Source: Halapricum hydrolyticum
GTDB taxonomy: Archaea > Halobacteriota > Halobacteria > Halobacteriales > Haloarculaceae
NCBI GenBank assembly: GCA_025517565.1
Contig: JAOPKD010000013.1
Span: 1-64,000, forward strand
Direction of reading: 5' to 3'
DNA length: 64,000 nt
In this document: in pieces, positions 16,515 through 27,698 of the stretch
Layout of the letters: the number at the start of each line of letters is the position of its first letter
How positions within the stretch are numbered: the stretch's first letter is position 1
The notes under the pieces: generated by a model
The model's input: only the letters and a program-made list of their open reading frames with translations
The model's database searches: none
What the model was told of the DNA's origin: nothing
Translations under genes and position numbers: made by a program

Positions 16515-17414
16515 GTGGACAGTGACACGCCTGCAGTACCGCCGCTGGCTGCGCTCGCGATCGCCGTCGTCGCGGTCAGCACCAGCGCGATCCTGATCCG
16601 CTGGAGTCGCGCCCCCTCCTCGGTCGCGGCCTTCTATCGCGTGCTGTTCACGACGCTGCTGCTCGCACCCGTCGCGGTCGTCCGCTATCGCGAGCAGTTC
16701 GCCCGTCTGTCGACGCGTGACTGGCTGGTCGCCGTCTCGTCCGGACTGGCGCTTGCCGCACACTTCGCCGCCTGGTTCGAGAGCCTCGACTGGACCACCG
16801 TTGCCGCCTCTGTCACGCTCGTCCAGACCCAGCCGGTGTTCGTCGCGGTCGGCGCCGTCTGGCTGCTTGAGGAACGTCTGAACCGGACGATGGCCCTCGG
16901 TATCGGCGTCGCGCTGCTCGGAAGCGTACTCCTGTCGATCGGTGATCTGCTCTCCGGCGGCGCGTTCGCGGGTGCGAATCCTCTCCACGGGGACGCGCTC
17001 GCACTGCTTGGGGCGGTCGCCGCTGCGGGGTACGTGCTCGCCGGGCGGTCGCTTCGCCAGCGATTGCCGCTGGTCCCGTACGTGATCGTCGTCTACACTG
17101 TCAGTGCCGCAGGACTGCTCGTCTGGACTGTCGGGCAGGGCGCGTCGCTGGGCCCGTATCCGCCCCGGGAGTGGGCACTCTTTCTCGGGATGGCAGTCGG
17201 CCCGGGGATCTTCGGACACACCGTCGTCAACTGGGCGCTCGCGCACGTCGAGTCGAGCGTCGTCAGCGTGACGCTGGTTGGCGAACCCGTCGGAAGTACG
17301 CTGCTCGCGCTGGTGTTGCTCGGTGAGGTGCCGCCCGCGATGACAGTCGTCGGCGGGGCCGTCGTCCTCGGTGGGATCGTCCTGACAGCGCGGTCACGAC
17401 CGAGTCCGGGTTAG
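16515..17414 (+). CDS. EamA/DMT-family membrane transporter
   Basis: 299 residues with about ten hydrophobic segments and two EamA repeats (residues 10-140 and 160-292). Typical signatures include ILIRWSRAPSSVAAFYRVLF, VQTQPVFVAVGAVWLLEERL in repeat one and VTLVGEPVGSTLLALVLLGE in repeat two. Members export amino acids or other metabolites; the substrate cannot be read from the sequence. It starts with GTG at 16515, 36 bases after the SRPBCC gene. Confidence 0.87.
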   Translation: MDSDTPAVPPLAALAIAVVAVSTSAILIRWSRAPSSVAAFYRVLFTTLLLAPVAVVRYREQFARLSTRDWLVAVSSGLALAAHFAAWFESLDWTTVAASVTLVQTQPVFVAVGAVWLLEERLNRTMALGIGVALLGSVLLSIGDLLSGGAFAGANPLHGDALALLGAVAAAGYVLAGRSLRQRLPLVPYVIVVYTVSAAGLLVWTVGQGASLGPYPPREWALFLGMAVGPGIFGHTVVNWALAHVESSVVSVTLVGEPVGSTLLALVLLGEVPPAMTVVGGAVVLGGIVLTARSRPSPG

Positions 17415-17471
17415 TTCTGGTCGCCGGACGGAACCGCAAATCATCTACGGCCGCAACACGGAGACGCGAAC

Positions 17472-18161
17472 ATGACGGCGTACGACGCGGTCCTGCTGGA
17501 CTTGGACGGGACGCTCTGTGAGTACGTTCGCGGGACCGAACAACTCCTGCCGGCCGCGTTCGAGACGGTCGGCGTCGAGCCGGTGTTCTCACCCGAGGCG
17601 TACGTCGAGCGCGTCGACAGTTACGCCGACCGCGCCGACTCGATGCTCGAACGCCGACGGCTGTGTTTCGCCGATCTGGCCGAGGAAAACGGCTACGATC
17701 GCGGGCTCGGTCGCGAGGTGGCCGACGCGTACGCGGCCGAGCGCGACCACAGCAACGTCCGGTTTCTGGACGGTGCGGCCGAAGCCGTCGAAAGACTCGC
17801 CGAGCGCTATCCGCTCGCGATGGTGACCAATGGCGGTCCGGATATGCAGGACCCAAAACTCGAAACGCTCGGTCTCGAACGGTATCTCAATTCCCTCGTC
17901 TACGCCGGCTACGAGGTCCCCGCCAAGCCCGATCCGGAGCCGTTCGAGCGCGCGCTCGACGCACTCGACGCGGCGACCGATCGCGCAGTGTACGTCGGTA
18001 ACAACTACGAGACGGACGTGGTCGGGGCGGCGTCGGCGGGGCTGTCGTCGATACTCGTCGGAGAGCCGCCCGCCGACGGACCGGTCGAACCGATGTCGAC
18101 CGTCTCGACGCCCGGGGAGATACCGCGGGTGCTCGAAGGGCCGTCGTCGGACCGACGATAG
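17472..18161 (+). CDS. HAD-superfamily hydrolase (subfamily IA)
   Basis: A 229-residue phosphatase-type HAD protein. Motif I DLDGTL has the nucleophile Asp about residue 11. Motif II is VTNGG, motif III Lys is in PAKPDPEPF, and motif IV is YVGNNYETDVVGA. A helical cap lies between motifs I and II. Substrate unknown; phosphoglycolate- or sugar-phosphatase-like activities are typical. It is the last gene before the TnpB element. Confidence 0.85.
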   Translation: MTAYDAVLLDLDGTLCEYVRGTEQLLPAAFETVGVEPVFSPEAYVERVDSYADRADSMLERRRLCFADLAEENGYDRGLGREVADAYAAERDHSNVRFLDGAAEAVERLAERYPLAMVTNGGPDMQDPKLETLGLERYLNSLVYAGYEVPAKPDPEPFERALDALDAATDRAVYVGNNYETDVVGAASAGLSSILVGEPPADGPVEPMSTVSTPGEIPRVLEGPSSDRR

Positions 18162-18337
18162 CGCCGTCGTCGCTGTTATACGCTGAACAGGCGCAATACC
18201 ACGGCCTTCAGGCCGTGGATACGTGCCGTCACTCAGTGACTCATTCCACCGACTCCAACGGGGCTGGATATTCTACCGTTCTCAAACCCAACCTTTACAA
18301 GTGAAACGAATATAAGCGATTATACAGGCGTTTCACG

Positions 18338-19651
18338 ATGCTAGACGTCCACCGCACCCATCGAGCGAAAATCCGCAACCATAGTCAGGTAGAGGATTCG
18401 CTTGACCGCCACGGGTGGAGTGCCAGCAAGCTCTGGAACGTCGCTAACTACCACACCCGCCAAGTCTGGGAGGAGACGGACGAGATCCCCGACCACGAGG
18501 AGTTGAAAGACGAGTTGAAGACCCATCCAACGTACAAAGGGCTGCATAGTCAGTCCAGTCAGCGGGTTCTGGAGGAACTCGCTGAAGCCTTCAACTCGTG
18601 GTACTCCAGCGACGATGACAGGGATAATCCGCCCGGCTACCGCAAAGAGAACTACTACGACCAACAGGGCCGTCGCGTTCACGAAGAACACCCGCGTTCC
18701 ACCGTGACGTGGAAGCAGAACGGTATCCGCCACGACACCAAAAACAATCGCGTCCGCCTGTCAAAGGGCGCGAATCACAAGGAACACCCGAAAGCGTGGG
18801 AATACATCCTTGTCGAGTACGAGACGCGCCCCGGTGTCGAAGTTGATAACCTGCAACAGGTTCGCGCTGTCTACGACAAGCAGAACGAGCGATGGGAGTT
18901 GCACCTCGTCTGCAAAGACGAAATCGAGACACCCGACGCTCCCGGAGAGGCGACGGCAGGTATCGACCTCGGCATCAGCAACTTCGCCGCCGTCGCCTAC
19001 AGCACTGAAGACGCTGATCTCTACCCCGGCAACCGCCTGAAACAGGACGGCTATTACTTCCCGAAAGAAATCGCCAAATGCAACGATAGTGGGGGTGAAC
19101 GGGCCAGACGACTCCACCACAAGTGGTCGGAACGCCGTACCCACTTCTTCCACTCCTTAGCGAAACACATCGTTGAAAGGTGTGTCGAGAAAGGAGTTGG
19201 CCGCATCAACGTCGGGGACTTAGAGGGCGTCCGCGAGGACGAGAACGGCGAGGCGAAAAACTGGGGCAAACATGGCAACCTCGACTTGCACGGGTGGGCG
19301 TTCGACCGCCTCACGGATATCCTCGAATACAAGGCAAAGGTCGAGGGTATCGAGGTCATGGAAGTGTCCGAGCAAGACACGAGTAAAACGTGTTGTGTGT
19401 GCGGGAAAGAAGACGACAGTCAGCGTGTTGAACGCGGGTTGTACGTCTGCGAGTCGTGTGATGCAGCGTTCAACGCCGACGTGAACGGGGCGGAGAACAT
19501 CCGTCTCAACAGCAACGAAAGTAACTCCGAGTCTGCGTCCAGTTTGGACGGAGATAGGAGTACCGGCTGGTTGGCACAGCCCGGAGTCTACCTGTATGAC
19601 CTCTCCTGCGGATTCCAACCGCAGGCCGAGGTGGTGGACTGCAAACCGTAA
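18338..19651 (+). CDS. tnpB: TnpB RNA-guided nuclease
   Basis: A 437-residue TnpB of the IS1341/IS605 OrfB type. The RuvC-like active site is intact: D210 in GIDLGISNFAAVAY, E296 in VGDLEGVRED, and D381 in NADVNGAENIRLN. A zinc ribbon lies between the last two (CCVCGKEDDSQRVERG, then YVCESCDAAF, about residues 352-373). The N-terminal half has the helical/wedge region. Known TnpBs cut DNA guided by an RNA made from the element's 3' end, helping element retention. The intact triad and zinc site suggest it is still active. Confidence 0.9.
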   Translation: MLDVHRTHRAKIRNHSQVEDSLDRHGWSASKLWNVANYHTRQVWEETDEIPDHEELKDELKTHPTYKGLHSQSSQRVLEELAEAFNSWYSSDDDRDNPPGYRKENYYDQQGRRVHEEHPRSTVTWKQNGIRHDTKNNRVRLSKGANHKEHPKAWEYILVEYETRPGVEVDNLQQVRAVYDKQNERWELHLVCKDEIETPDAPGEATAGIDLGISNFAAVAYSTEDADLYPGNRLKQDGYYFPKEIAKCNDSGGERARRLHHKWSERRTHFFHSLAKHIVERCVEKGVGRINVGDLEGVREDENGEAKNWGKHGNLDLHGWAFDRLTDILEYKAKVEGIEVMEVSEQDTSKTCCVCGKEDDSQRVERGLYVCESCDAAFNADVNGAENIRLNSNESNSESASSLDGDRSTGWLAQPGVYLYDLSCGFQPQAEVVDCKP

Positions 19652-19699
19652 TATCCCAACCTCGGGATTCCTCCGTCTTCAGGCGGAGGTGGATGTCAA
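19652..19699 (+). ncRNA. Candidate omega RNA 3' end of TnpB element
   Basis: Directly after tnpB the right end contains a small hairpin (TCCC/GGGA around 19653-19667) and the main hairpin at 19670-19689. It ends near TCAA at 19696-19699. By analogy with IS200/IS605 elements, the guide would be the roughly 16-20 bases following that end. The start of the RNA would lie inside tnpB. Boundaries are inferred. Confidence 0.4.
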
Positions 19700-19839
19700 T
19701 TGACTGCGCTGATCGCACACCGGAAGACTCGCGAGGACACCGGACGATTCCCGGGGCTCAACTTCCGAGCCCTCGCTCGTTCCACTCGCGAGGACGCCGC
19801 CGTGCAATCGATGTGGAATAGTCTGTATCAGTAGAGGTA

Positions 19840-21258
19840 TCACCTATTTTCGATCTCCAACAACCGTTCTTCGAGGTCTGACATGGCTCTCTCGGGGGAC
19901 TTCTCGTTGCGATAGGCGGCGTGGACCTCCTCGGCGACGACCGGCGACTGGTCGGACCAGACGGCCGTCACCGGGCGCGCGACCGTGTTCTCGGCTGCGA
20001 CGGCCAGCGTGTCGCGGTGGTTCCCGATCGCGCCGACATTATCCGGGTTCGCCTGCTCCGTGACAGCCGGGTCCGGCGGCAGGTTGCCGACGTTCTCAAG
20101 AATGGTGAGCATCACGTCCTCGCTGGCGAACGCCTCCAGTACCTGAATGGCGTCGTCCTTCCGAACGCTGTGAGGGTTGACGGAGAGGTGCCAGCCGTCG
20201 AACGCGTGACTCGACCCGCCGGTGCCCTCGTAGTTGCCCTCGCCCTTTTCAACGGCGTAGGGCAGCGGCATCGTCCCGTACGTGTCAGCGGTGATCGGAG
20301 AGTCGTCGGCGCTGAGCGTCGCCGCGATCGCGTACGGCCAGTTGCGCATGAAGACCGCGTTTCCGTCTGTGAACGGCCCACGCGCGTCTTCTTCGTCGAA
20401 CTCGAAGACATCCGTGTTCGTGACCTGCTGGTACCCGTCAAGTGCGTTCTCGGCGTCGGGCCCCTCGGCGAATGACCGCATCATTTTGATCGTGTCGTGG
20501 ACCGGTTCTTCGTTGACGGTGACCGGGCGGTTGCCGACCGGCCCGAAGAGGTTGCTGTGATCGCCGAAGTACGCGCCGCCCCACGATGTCATCGTCTCGC
20601 TGAACGTACAGCAGGACAGCCCGATGTATTCGTCCGCCTGGGTCGTGAACCCGTAATCGACGCTGCTCTGCTCCCAGACGTCGGCGGCGATCTCTGAGAA
20701 GCGCTGCCAGGTCATCGGCTCGGTCGCCCAGTTCTCGCCCTCGGGATCGTAGCCCGCCTCCTCGACGAGGTCCTTCCGGTAGTGCATCACCGGGTAGTCC
20801 AGGAACAGCGGAAGGCCGTAGAGGTCTCCCGTTTCGGGATCGCTCGCCGTCTGGACCGCCGAGCCCAGGTAGTCGTTCTGGACGTAATCAAGCGTGTCCT
20901 GAGACAGCTCCTCGCTCAGGTTGACGAGCTGGTCGCGGACGATGAACGGGATCGTCCACCCCGAGTCCATCATGAAGATGTCCGGACCGCTCCGACCGGC
21001 GCCCAGCGCCGATATATAAGTACTCTCTCTTTCGCCGTAGGAACCCATAGTCTCGAACTCGATGTCGATGTCCTCGCTGAGACCGGCGTCGTATAGCGCG
21101 TTGGCGATTGCTTCTTCAGCGTCCTTGTATGCTTGATCGGCTATGATCCGCACGGCCGCACTTTCCGGGGTCCTGGTCCTGCCGTCGAGCAGAGTCGACG
21201 AACACCCGGCCACGAGTGAAGCTGACCCGACTCCGAGCAGGAAACGGCGTCGCTCCAT
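19840..21258 (-). CDS. Extracellular solute-binding lipoprotein (sugar ABC type)
   Basis: 472 residues. The signal MERRRFLLGVGSASLVAGCS combines a twin-arginine motif with a lipobox (LVAGC), so it is probably exported folded and lipid-anchored outside. The mature part is a family 1-type periplasmic binding protein: SGPDIFMMDSGWTIPFI, YGLPLFLDYPVMHYRKDLVEEAGYDP, GNAVFMRNWPYAI, and GGSSHAFDGWHLSVNPHS. It probably binds a sugar or oligosaccharide. No permease or ATPase genes adjoin it, and the TnpB element lies on its downstream side, so its transporter partner has been lost or is elsewhere. Confidence 0.87.
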   Translation of the reverse strand: MERRRFLLGVGSASLVAGCSSTLLDGRTRTPESAAVRIIADQAYKDAEEAIANALYDAGLSEDIDIEFETMGSYGERESTYISALGAGRSGPDIFMMDSGWTIPFIVRDQLVNLSEELSQDTLDYVQNDYLGSAVQTASDPETGDLYGLPLFLDYPVMHYRKDLVEEAGYDPEGENWATEPMTWQRFSEIAADVWEQSSVDYGFTTQADEYIGLSCCTFSETMTSWGGAYFGDHSNLFGPVGNRPVTVNEEPVHDTIKMMRSFAEGPDAENALDGYQQVTNTDVFEFDEEDARGPFTDGNAVFMRNWPYAIAATLSADDSPITADTYGTMPLPYAVEKGEGNYEGTGGSSHAFDGWHLSVNPHSVRKDDAIQVLEAFASEDVMLTILENVGNLPPDPAVTEQANPDNVGAIGNHRDTLAVAAENTVARPVTAVWSDQSPVVAEEVHAAYRNEKSPERAMSDLEERLLEIENR

Positions 21259-21427
21259 ACACCGATCTGCTCAGCTATCAAACAAGTCTCTTGCGCTCAA
21301 ATCGAGTGCCTGTTGCGCCTGCGTTCACTTTCACCGTGGTCTCGGAATCGGACGGCGTGGCTTACGGATCGTCACAGCACCCACGAGCACCGCTTCGTCC
21401 AGTGCAGCTGATAGTCCGGCCCGTGGT

Positions 21428-23674
<2,247 letters not shown>

Positions 23675-23833
23675 AGACCATGGCTGTCAGGCAAGAGCAA
23701 AAACCTAGTCCCGCCAACAGTCATTGCCTCCTAGCCGGACACGCGCAGCTCCGCAGTCACCCACACCCGCCGTGAGTGCCGGTGCATCCACCCTGTGCTT
23801 TTTATATTGGAGGGGAGTCCTCGTCTCGATACA

Positions 23834-24406
23834 ATGGACACGTCTGGCCCGGGCACGGCACACACGATCGACGAGGGGACTGTCGAACTCCCGGCGTACG
23901 GACCGATCGAGGCGAGTCTCGGGTATCTCCTGTTTTACGTACTCGTCGATCGCGTAACGCCGGCGATCGTCACGGTATTCAGCGAAACGGTTCTCGATCT
24001 CTCGCCGTCGTTCGTCCGGTTCGCGCTCGCGGTGGCCCTGTGGTTCGTCCTTGCCGTGTCCGTCATCGATCAGTTGCAGCGCCAACTGGCGGCGCTCGGG
24101 GTCGGCACGTACGACCAGGCGCAACTTCGCCTGTGGTCACGCGTCACGCCCTCGTCGCTACGGACGGCAGGCTATGTACTGGTATTCCTCGCCGGCTCGA
24201 TCGTCGCAGCGATGACGTTCGAATCCGCGGTGGAGACGCTGTCGGCGCTGATCCCCGCTATCGCGACTGCTGAGGTCAGCACGACCGATCCTATCGGCGT
24301 GTTCGCGATGGTCGTCTTCTTTCTCGCCTACGGCACTGCTGCCCGCTCGCTCGATAGACTGGTGATCGGCGGGATCCGTGCGCTGGTGTCCGATCGAGAC
24401 GACTGA
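23834..24406 (+). CDS. Multi-pass membrane protein of unknown function
   Basis: 190 residues with four likely membrane segments: GYLLFYVLVDRVTPAIVTVF, FVRFALAVALWFVLAVSVI, TAGYVLVFLAGSIVAAMTF and GVFAMVVFFLAYGTAA. The start at 23834 (MDTSGPGTAHTIDEG) is supported by TTTTTATA at about 23800-23807, which predicts a leaderless mRNA. No conserved functional motif is recognised. It converges with the CPBP protease gene. Confidence 0.65.
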   Translation: MDTSGPGTAHTIDEGTVELPAYGPIEASLGYLLFYVLVDRVTPAIVTVFSETVLDLSPSFVRFALAVALWFVLAVSVIDQLQRQLAALGVGTYDQAQLRLWSRVTPSSLRTAGYVLVFLAGSIVAAMTFESAVETLSALIPAIATAEVSTTDPIGVFAMVVFFLAYGTAARSLDRLVIGGIRALVSDRDD

Positions 24407-24485
24407 CGACACCGACGTCCCTGCTTGTTCGCCCCTGTGGCGCCTCGGCATGGCTTTCCGGCGAATCGGTGCCGAGAACGGGTGA

Positions 24486-25457
24486 TTAGTCGTCGAGCGG
24501 CACCGATCGGTCCGGCTCCGCAGCGTCTCGGCGGAAGGACTCGTCGAGTCCCGTCAGGCCCCGCGAGCGCGCCCACAGCAATACGACTCCAATGGTCACC
24601 ACAATCATGCCGGTTTCGGTCAGTGCGGTTTCGCCGACCCACAGCGCCGGCCCGTCGAACCCGAGTCGGACGAACGCCGGAAGGCCGCCTTCGACGTTGA
24701 ACAGGCTCGTCATGCCGACGTTGAACGCCCAGTGGAGCCCGATCGAGGCGCCGAGCCGCCCGGTCAGGACGTACGGAAGCGCCAGCAGCACGCCCGCCAG
24801 CCAGAAGTGGATATACTGCATGGCGGTCAGCGAATCGCCGTGAAAGTGCGCGAACACGAGCGAGGAGACGAACACGGCGACGACAACGGGAATCGCGCCG
24901 AGCCAGCGTCGCGGAACGATGCCGTCGAAGAGGCCGACGAACCGCGACGGGACTCCTTCGGTCGCGTTCGTGATGAAGTACCCCCGAAACAGGAGCTCTT
25001 CGAGGAACGCGACGGCCGCATAGATCACTACGCGCAGCCCGAAGGCATTGAGGAATGTCCGTTCTTCGGCGACGAACCACCCTTCGATCGTCGCCCACCC
25101 GGCCACGAGGTAGATCGCTAGCACGCCGCCGGTCAGGAACAGCCCGAGCCCGATGCCGACTCCGAACTCACGCCACCAGGTCCTATCGAGTCGAAGCCCC
25201 AGCGAACGAAACGGCCGACGATCGAGGTACTGTGTGGCCAGCCAGACTGTCAGAACTGCGGTCAGGACGAGAGCGAACGGCGCAGCGTACTCTTCGTACC
25301 CGTCGAAGCCCGCGTCGATCGCAGTCATCGAACTGATCGTGAGAACGAGGTACAGCGCCAGCATGGCGACGATCCGCCATCCGGCCCGAAGACGGCGTTC
25401 GTCACGGTTCCAGAACGGGACGCCGAGCGCCTTCGTGAAACGTGAGAGTGACAGCAT
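24486..25457 (-). CDS. CPBP (CAAX-like) intramembrane metalloprotease
   Basis: 323 residues with about eight membrane segments and the three ABI/CPBP motifs: AFLEELLFRGYFI (EExxxR, about residue 149), SSLVFAHFHGD (FxxxH) and GLHWAFNVGM (HxxxN/D). These form a glutamate/histidine metal site in the membrane. The gene begins 6 bases after the ABC permease stop, so it is the last gene of an operon with the permease and the ATPase remnant. Such proteases sometimes accompany ABC-2 transporters and are proposed to process or protect against peptides. Confidence 0.85.
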   Translation of the reverse strand: MLSLSRFTKALGVPFWNRDERRLRAGWRIVAMLALYLVLTISSMTAIDAGFDGYEEYAAPFALVLTAVLTVWLATQYLDRRPFRSLGLRLDRTWWREFGVGIGLGLFLTGGVLAIYLVAGWATIEGWFVAEERTFLNAFGLRVVIYAAVAFLEELLFRGYFITNATEGVPSRFVGLFDGIVPRRWLGAIPVVVAVFVSSLVFAHFHGDSLTAMQYIHFWLAGVLLALPYVLTGRLGASIGLHWAFNVGMTSLFNVEGGLPAFVRLGFDGPALWVGETALTETGMIVVTIGVVLLWARSRGLTGLDESFRRDAAEPDRSVPLDD

Positions 25458-25463
25458 ACTCGA

Positions 25464-26297
25464 TCAGAGATCAGCACGATTGTAGCGCAAGTAGCCGACG
25501 ACCAGGGGAACGATTCCCCACACCGAGAGGACGACCAGGCTGAACCAGCGCGAGAGGTACCACGGACCGCTTCCGTTCATCGAGCCTGTGAGAACGCCGG
25601 CGATGGCGTTCATGTAAGCCGAGCTGGGCGGCATGTTCGCGAGGAACGCGACCCAGTTCGGCATCGGCGCACCGCTGAACAGGCCCGGGGGAACCTGGAA
25701 GCCGTTGGCGACGAACCAGGCACCCATCGGGACGACGTCCCAGGCGAACTCCAGGATCACCAGTGCGAGCACGCTGAGGGTGGCCGCCCTGGCGGTCGAG
25801 GCAGTTACGGCCGAGATACCGACGAAGAAGGCCACGTAGACCAGCACGAACAGCAGCGTCACCAGCCCGAACAGCGCGTAGTCAACAGCCGAGAAACCCA
25901 CATCGCCGACGAAAACGATCGCGAGCATCGCGACAAGGCCGATCACGACGGGAATCGTCAGCACGAGCGTGCGGCCGACGACTTTCCCGACGACGACGTC
26001 ACGCCGAGTGTTCGGGAGGCCCAACAGGAGCTTGCCCGATCCGGACTCGGTTTCACCTGCGACCGACTTGTACGCGACGACCAGCGACGCGACCGCGACG
26101 AACAGTGCCACAGGAGCCGACAGGAAGGTCATCAGCCCGACTGACGAGAGATCGGCGTCGGCCGAGAACTCCGGGACAAACGCGTAGAGGCTGGCAAACA
26201 GTAATGCCAGCCCGAGGAACACCGCAGACAGCGCCCACAGCGAACGCGACCGGCGAGCGTCGTTGAAGTCCTTGCGCGCGACGACGGTCCAGCTCAT
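25464..26297 (-). CDS. ABC-2-type transporter permease
   Basis: A 277-residue membrane protein with six hydrophobic segments. The N-terminus MSWTVVARKDFNDARRSRSLW is the characteristic cytoplasmic elbow of ABC-2 permeases. VAYKSVAGETESGSGKLLLGLPNTRRDVVVGK is the typical loop after TM2, and the C-terminal SLVVLSVWGIVPLVVGYLRYNRADL closes the last TM. Its ATG overlaps the stop of a 53-codon relic of its cognate ATPase (ATGA). Without a working ATPase at this locus it is probably either inactive or served by another ATPase. Confidence 0.85.
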   Translation of the reverse strand: MSWTVVARKDFNDARRSRSLWALSAVFLGLALLFASLYAFVPEFSADADLSSVGLMTFLSAPVALFVAVASLVVAYKSVAGETESGSGKLLLGLPNTRRDVVVGKVVGRTLVLTIPVVIGLVAMLAIVFVGDVGFSAVDYALFGLVTLLFVLVYVAFFVGISAVTASTARAATLSVLALVILEFAWDVVPMGAWFVANGFQVPPGLFSGAPMPNWVAFLANMPPSSAYMNAIAGVLTGSMNGSGPWYLSRWFSLVVLSVWGIVPLVVGYLRYNRADL

Positions 26298-26455
26298 CGT
26301 GATACCCCCACGGGGATCGCCACGGTCGCTGGCGTAGCCGCGTCCGCGGTTTCGCCCGCAGACACGAGGTTCTCGACAGCGAGGTCGTCGCCGTTGAGCG
26401 ACGTTCTCTCGTCGAACTGTTTGGTTAGGTCAGTGAGCCCGATTGCAGAAGCCAT
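26294..26455 (-). pseudogene. Internally deleted ABC-transporter ATPase relic
   Basis: A 53-codon open frame. It starts MASAIGLTDLTKQFDERTSL, the standard first strand of an ABC ATPase, continues NGDDLAVENLVSAGETADAA, then ends VAIPVGVSR with a TGA that overlaps the permease ATG. The whole core (Walker A, Q-loop, signature motif, Walker B; about 250 residues) is missing. The ends are in frame and the 4-base coupling with the permease is retained. A TATTTAT-like box lies about 27-30 bases upstream. It reads as an internal in-frame deletion, although a genuine short leader peptide cannot be excluded. Confidence 0.7.
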
Positions 26456-26796
26456 GTGCTAAGAGACGACCTGTTAGTAGATAAATACATACTGAGGGCG
26501 CATAGCACCTATCACTGAGGAGATCAGACGGTGTGACTGCTGGAGCGGCCGGTCCGGAGGAATTACCTCCCAGGCGGGGCGACAGGAGGCGCTGTACAGG
26601 CGCGCTGTCCAGCTCTGCACACACGTTCGGGTCAGGCGTCGTCGCGGGAGTACGCCGACTGACCCTCGTAACTGCTGGCTCCTGTCACTCGAAGGACGTT
26701 CGAGTACTGCCGCCCGGACGTGCCCTGTTTCTCTCCCGATGAGAACTGTCGTATCGATTGATATTCGCATCGAGCGTAGCTTTCCTGGTGATTGCT
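26456..26796. other. Intergenic region without convincing gene
   Basis: 341 bases between divergent operons. It contains the minus-strand TATTTAT promoter element near 26480 for the ABC remnant operon, and a small perfect inverted repeat GGAGG/CCTCC around AATTA near 26558-26572. Frames on both strands read as low-complexity Arg/Ser noise. I see no gene. Confidence 0.5.
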
Positions 26797-27207
26797 GTGA
26801 CTACTACCCGTCTGGGTGCCTTCTACACTCTCGTGGTCGGTACCTTTATGCTCGGTTTCTGGATCGTGCTGCTCGTCGCTGGCGACATCCCGGAACTGAC
26901 GACTGCACCGTACGAGATCGCCTACCACCTGCTCGCCGAATTCCTGACTGCCGTGGCGTTGCTCGCGTCGGGTATCGGACTCCTGGGCGGCCGATCGCTC
27001 GCCCGGCGACTCTATCCCGTCGCGCTGGGATTGTTGCTGTACACGGTGGTCAACAGCGCCGGCTACTACGCGCAACTGGGCGACGTCGCGATGGTCGGGA
27101 TGTTCACCGTCCTGACCGTGGCGACGCTGGCGTTGCTCGTCGAGCACCTCTTCCGGCCGACTACCGAAGGAGACGAGCGGATCGGTATGGAGGGAAGCCA
27201 TGCGTAG
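26797..27207 (+). CDS. Small multi-pass membrane protein
   Basis: 136 residues with four hydrophobic helices (GAFYTLVVGTFMLGFWIVLLVAG, LLAEFLTAVALLASGIGLLGG, LYPVALGLLLYTVVNSAGYY, MVGMFTVLTVATLALLVEHLF). The GTG start at 26797 is preferred because a GGTGAT Shine-Dalgarno-like sequence sits 4 bases upstream; a TTG at 26758 would add a first hydrophobic stretch. It overlaps the next membrane gene by 8 bases, so they form a two-gene unit. Function unknown. Confidence 0.62.
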   Translation: MTTTRLGAFYTLVVGTFMLGFWIVLLVAGDIPELTTAPYEIAYHLLAEFLTAVALLASGIGLLGGRSLARRLYPVALGLLLYTVVNSAGYYAQLGDVAMVGMFTVLTVATLALLVEHLFRPTTEGDERIGMEGSHA

Positions 27208-27643
27208 AGTGGCTGTGGCCGTCTTTCTCGCACTTCACGGACTCGTTCACGGGTGGTACGTGGTGCTGAGCAACGGCTGGGTGCAGGCGGAAGACGCGAT
27301 GGGATGGAACGGCACCTCGTGGCTGCTCTCGTCGCTCCTTACGCAGGAACCGATTCTGGCGCTGGCGAGCGTGGTGTACGCTGTCGTCACGATCGCGTTC
27401 CTGGCAGGGGCAGTCGGCCACTGGCGCCGCACCGAGTGGGCGAGTGGCGTCCTCCTCGCCGCGGCGATCCTCTCGACGATCACCCTCCTGGTCATGTGGG
27501 ACGGTGTGGCGACGCTGCTCGTCGAGAAAGGTATCGTCGGCGTACTCATCAACGCTGCCATCGTCGCGCTCTTGCTCCGCCCACCGACAACAGGCGACCG
27601 ACGCGGAGTCACCGCCTGGTTGAGGTCGAGCCGCATAAAGTGA
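27200..27643 (+). CDS. Multi-pass membrane protein paired with upstream gene
   Basis: 147 residues with four predicted membrane helices, starting MRRVAVAVFLALHGLVHGWY. The histidines in LHGLVHGWY and a mid-protein WNGTSWLLSSLL are notable. The C-terminus is basic. It overlaps the preceding membrane gene by 8 bases. No family assignment. Its stop lies just before a heavily structured intergenic element. Confidence 0.65.
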   Translation: MRRVAVAVFLALHGLVHGWYVVLSNGWVQAEDAMGWNGTSWLLSSLLTQEPILALASVVYAVVTIAFLAGAVGHWRRTEWASGVLLAAAILSTITLLVMWDGVATLLVEKGIVGVLINAAIVALLLRPPTTGDRRGVTAWLRSSRIK

Positions 27644-27644
27644 T

Positions 27645-27671
27645 CGAGTCGCACGAAGCGCGACGGACTCG
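27645..27671. repeat. Short imperfect hairpin next to multi-hairpin element
   Basis: CGAGTC (27645-27650) pairs with GACTCG (27666-27671). A competing inner pairing GTCGC/GCGAC (27648-27652 and 27660-27664) is also possible. It lies two bases after the membrane gene and may terminate its transcript or belong to the larger structure at 27699-27773. Confidence 0.4.
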
Positions 27672-27698
27672 TTCTCTACAGGCGGGGCAGGCCGAATG

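Larger units (their letters stand above)
18199..19699 (+). mobile_element. TnpB-only IS200/IS605-type element
   Basis: The element runs from a left-end hairpin (18199-18218: CCACGGCC/TTCA/GGCCGTGG) through tnpB to a right-end hairpin (19670-19689: CCTCCGTC/TTCA/GGCGGAGG) and a TCAA-like end at 19696-19699. Both hairpins have 8-bp stems and the same TTCA loop, as expected for sites recognised as single strands by a TnpA transposase. No tnpA is present, so the element depends on TnpA in trans or is stranded. Exact ends are inferred. Confidence 0.65.

Noticed and set aside
26533..26742. Possible small protein between the ABC relic and the membrane gene pair.
   Set aside because: Pro/Arg/Gly-rich with no start signal; looks like non-coding GC-rich DNA.
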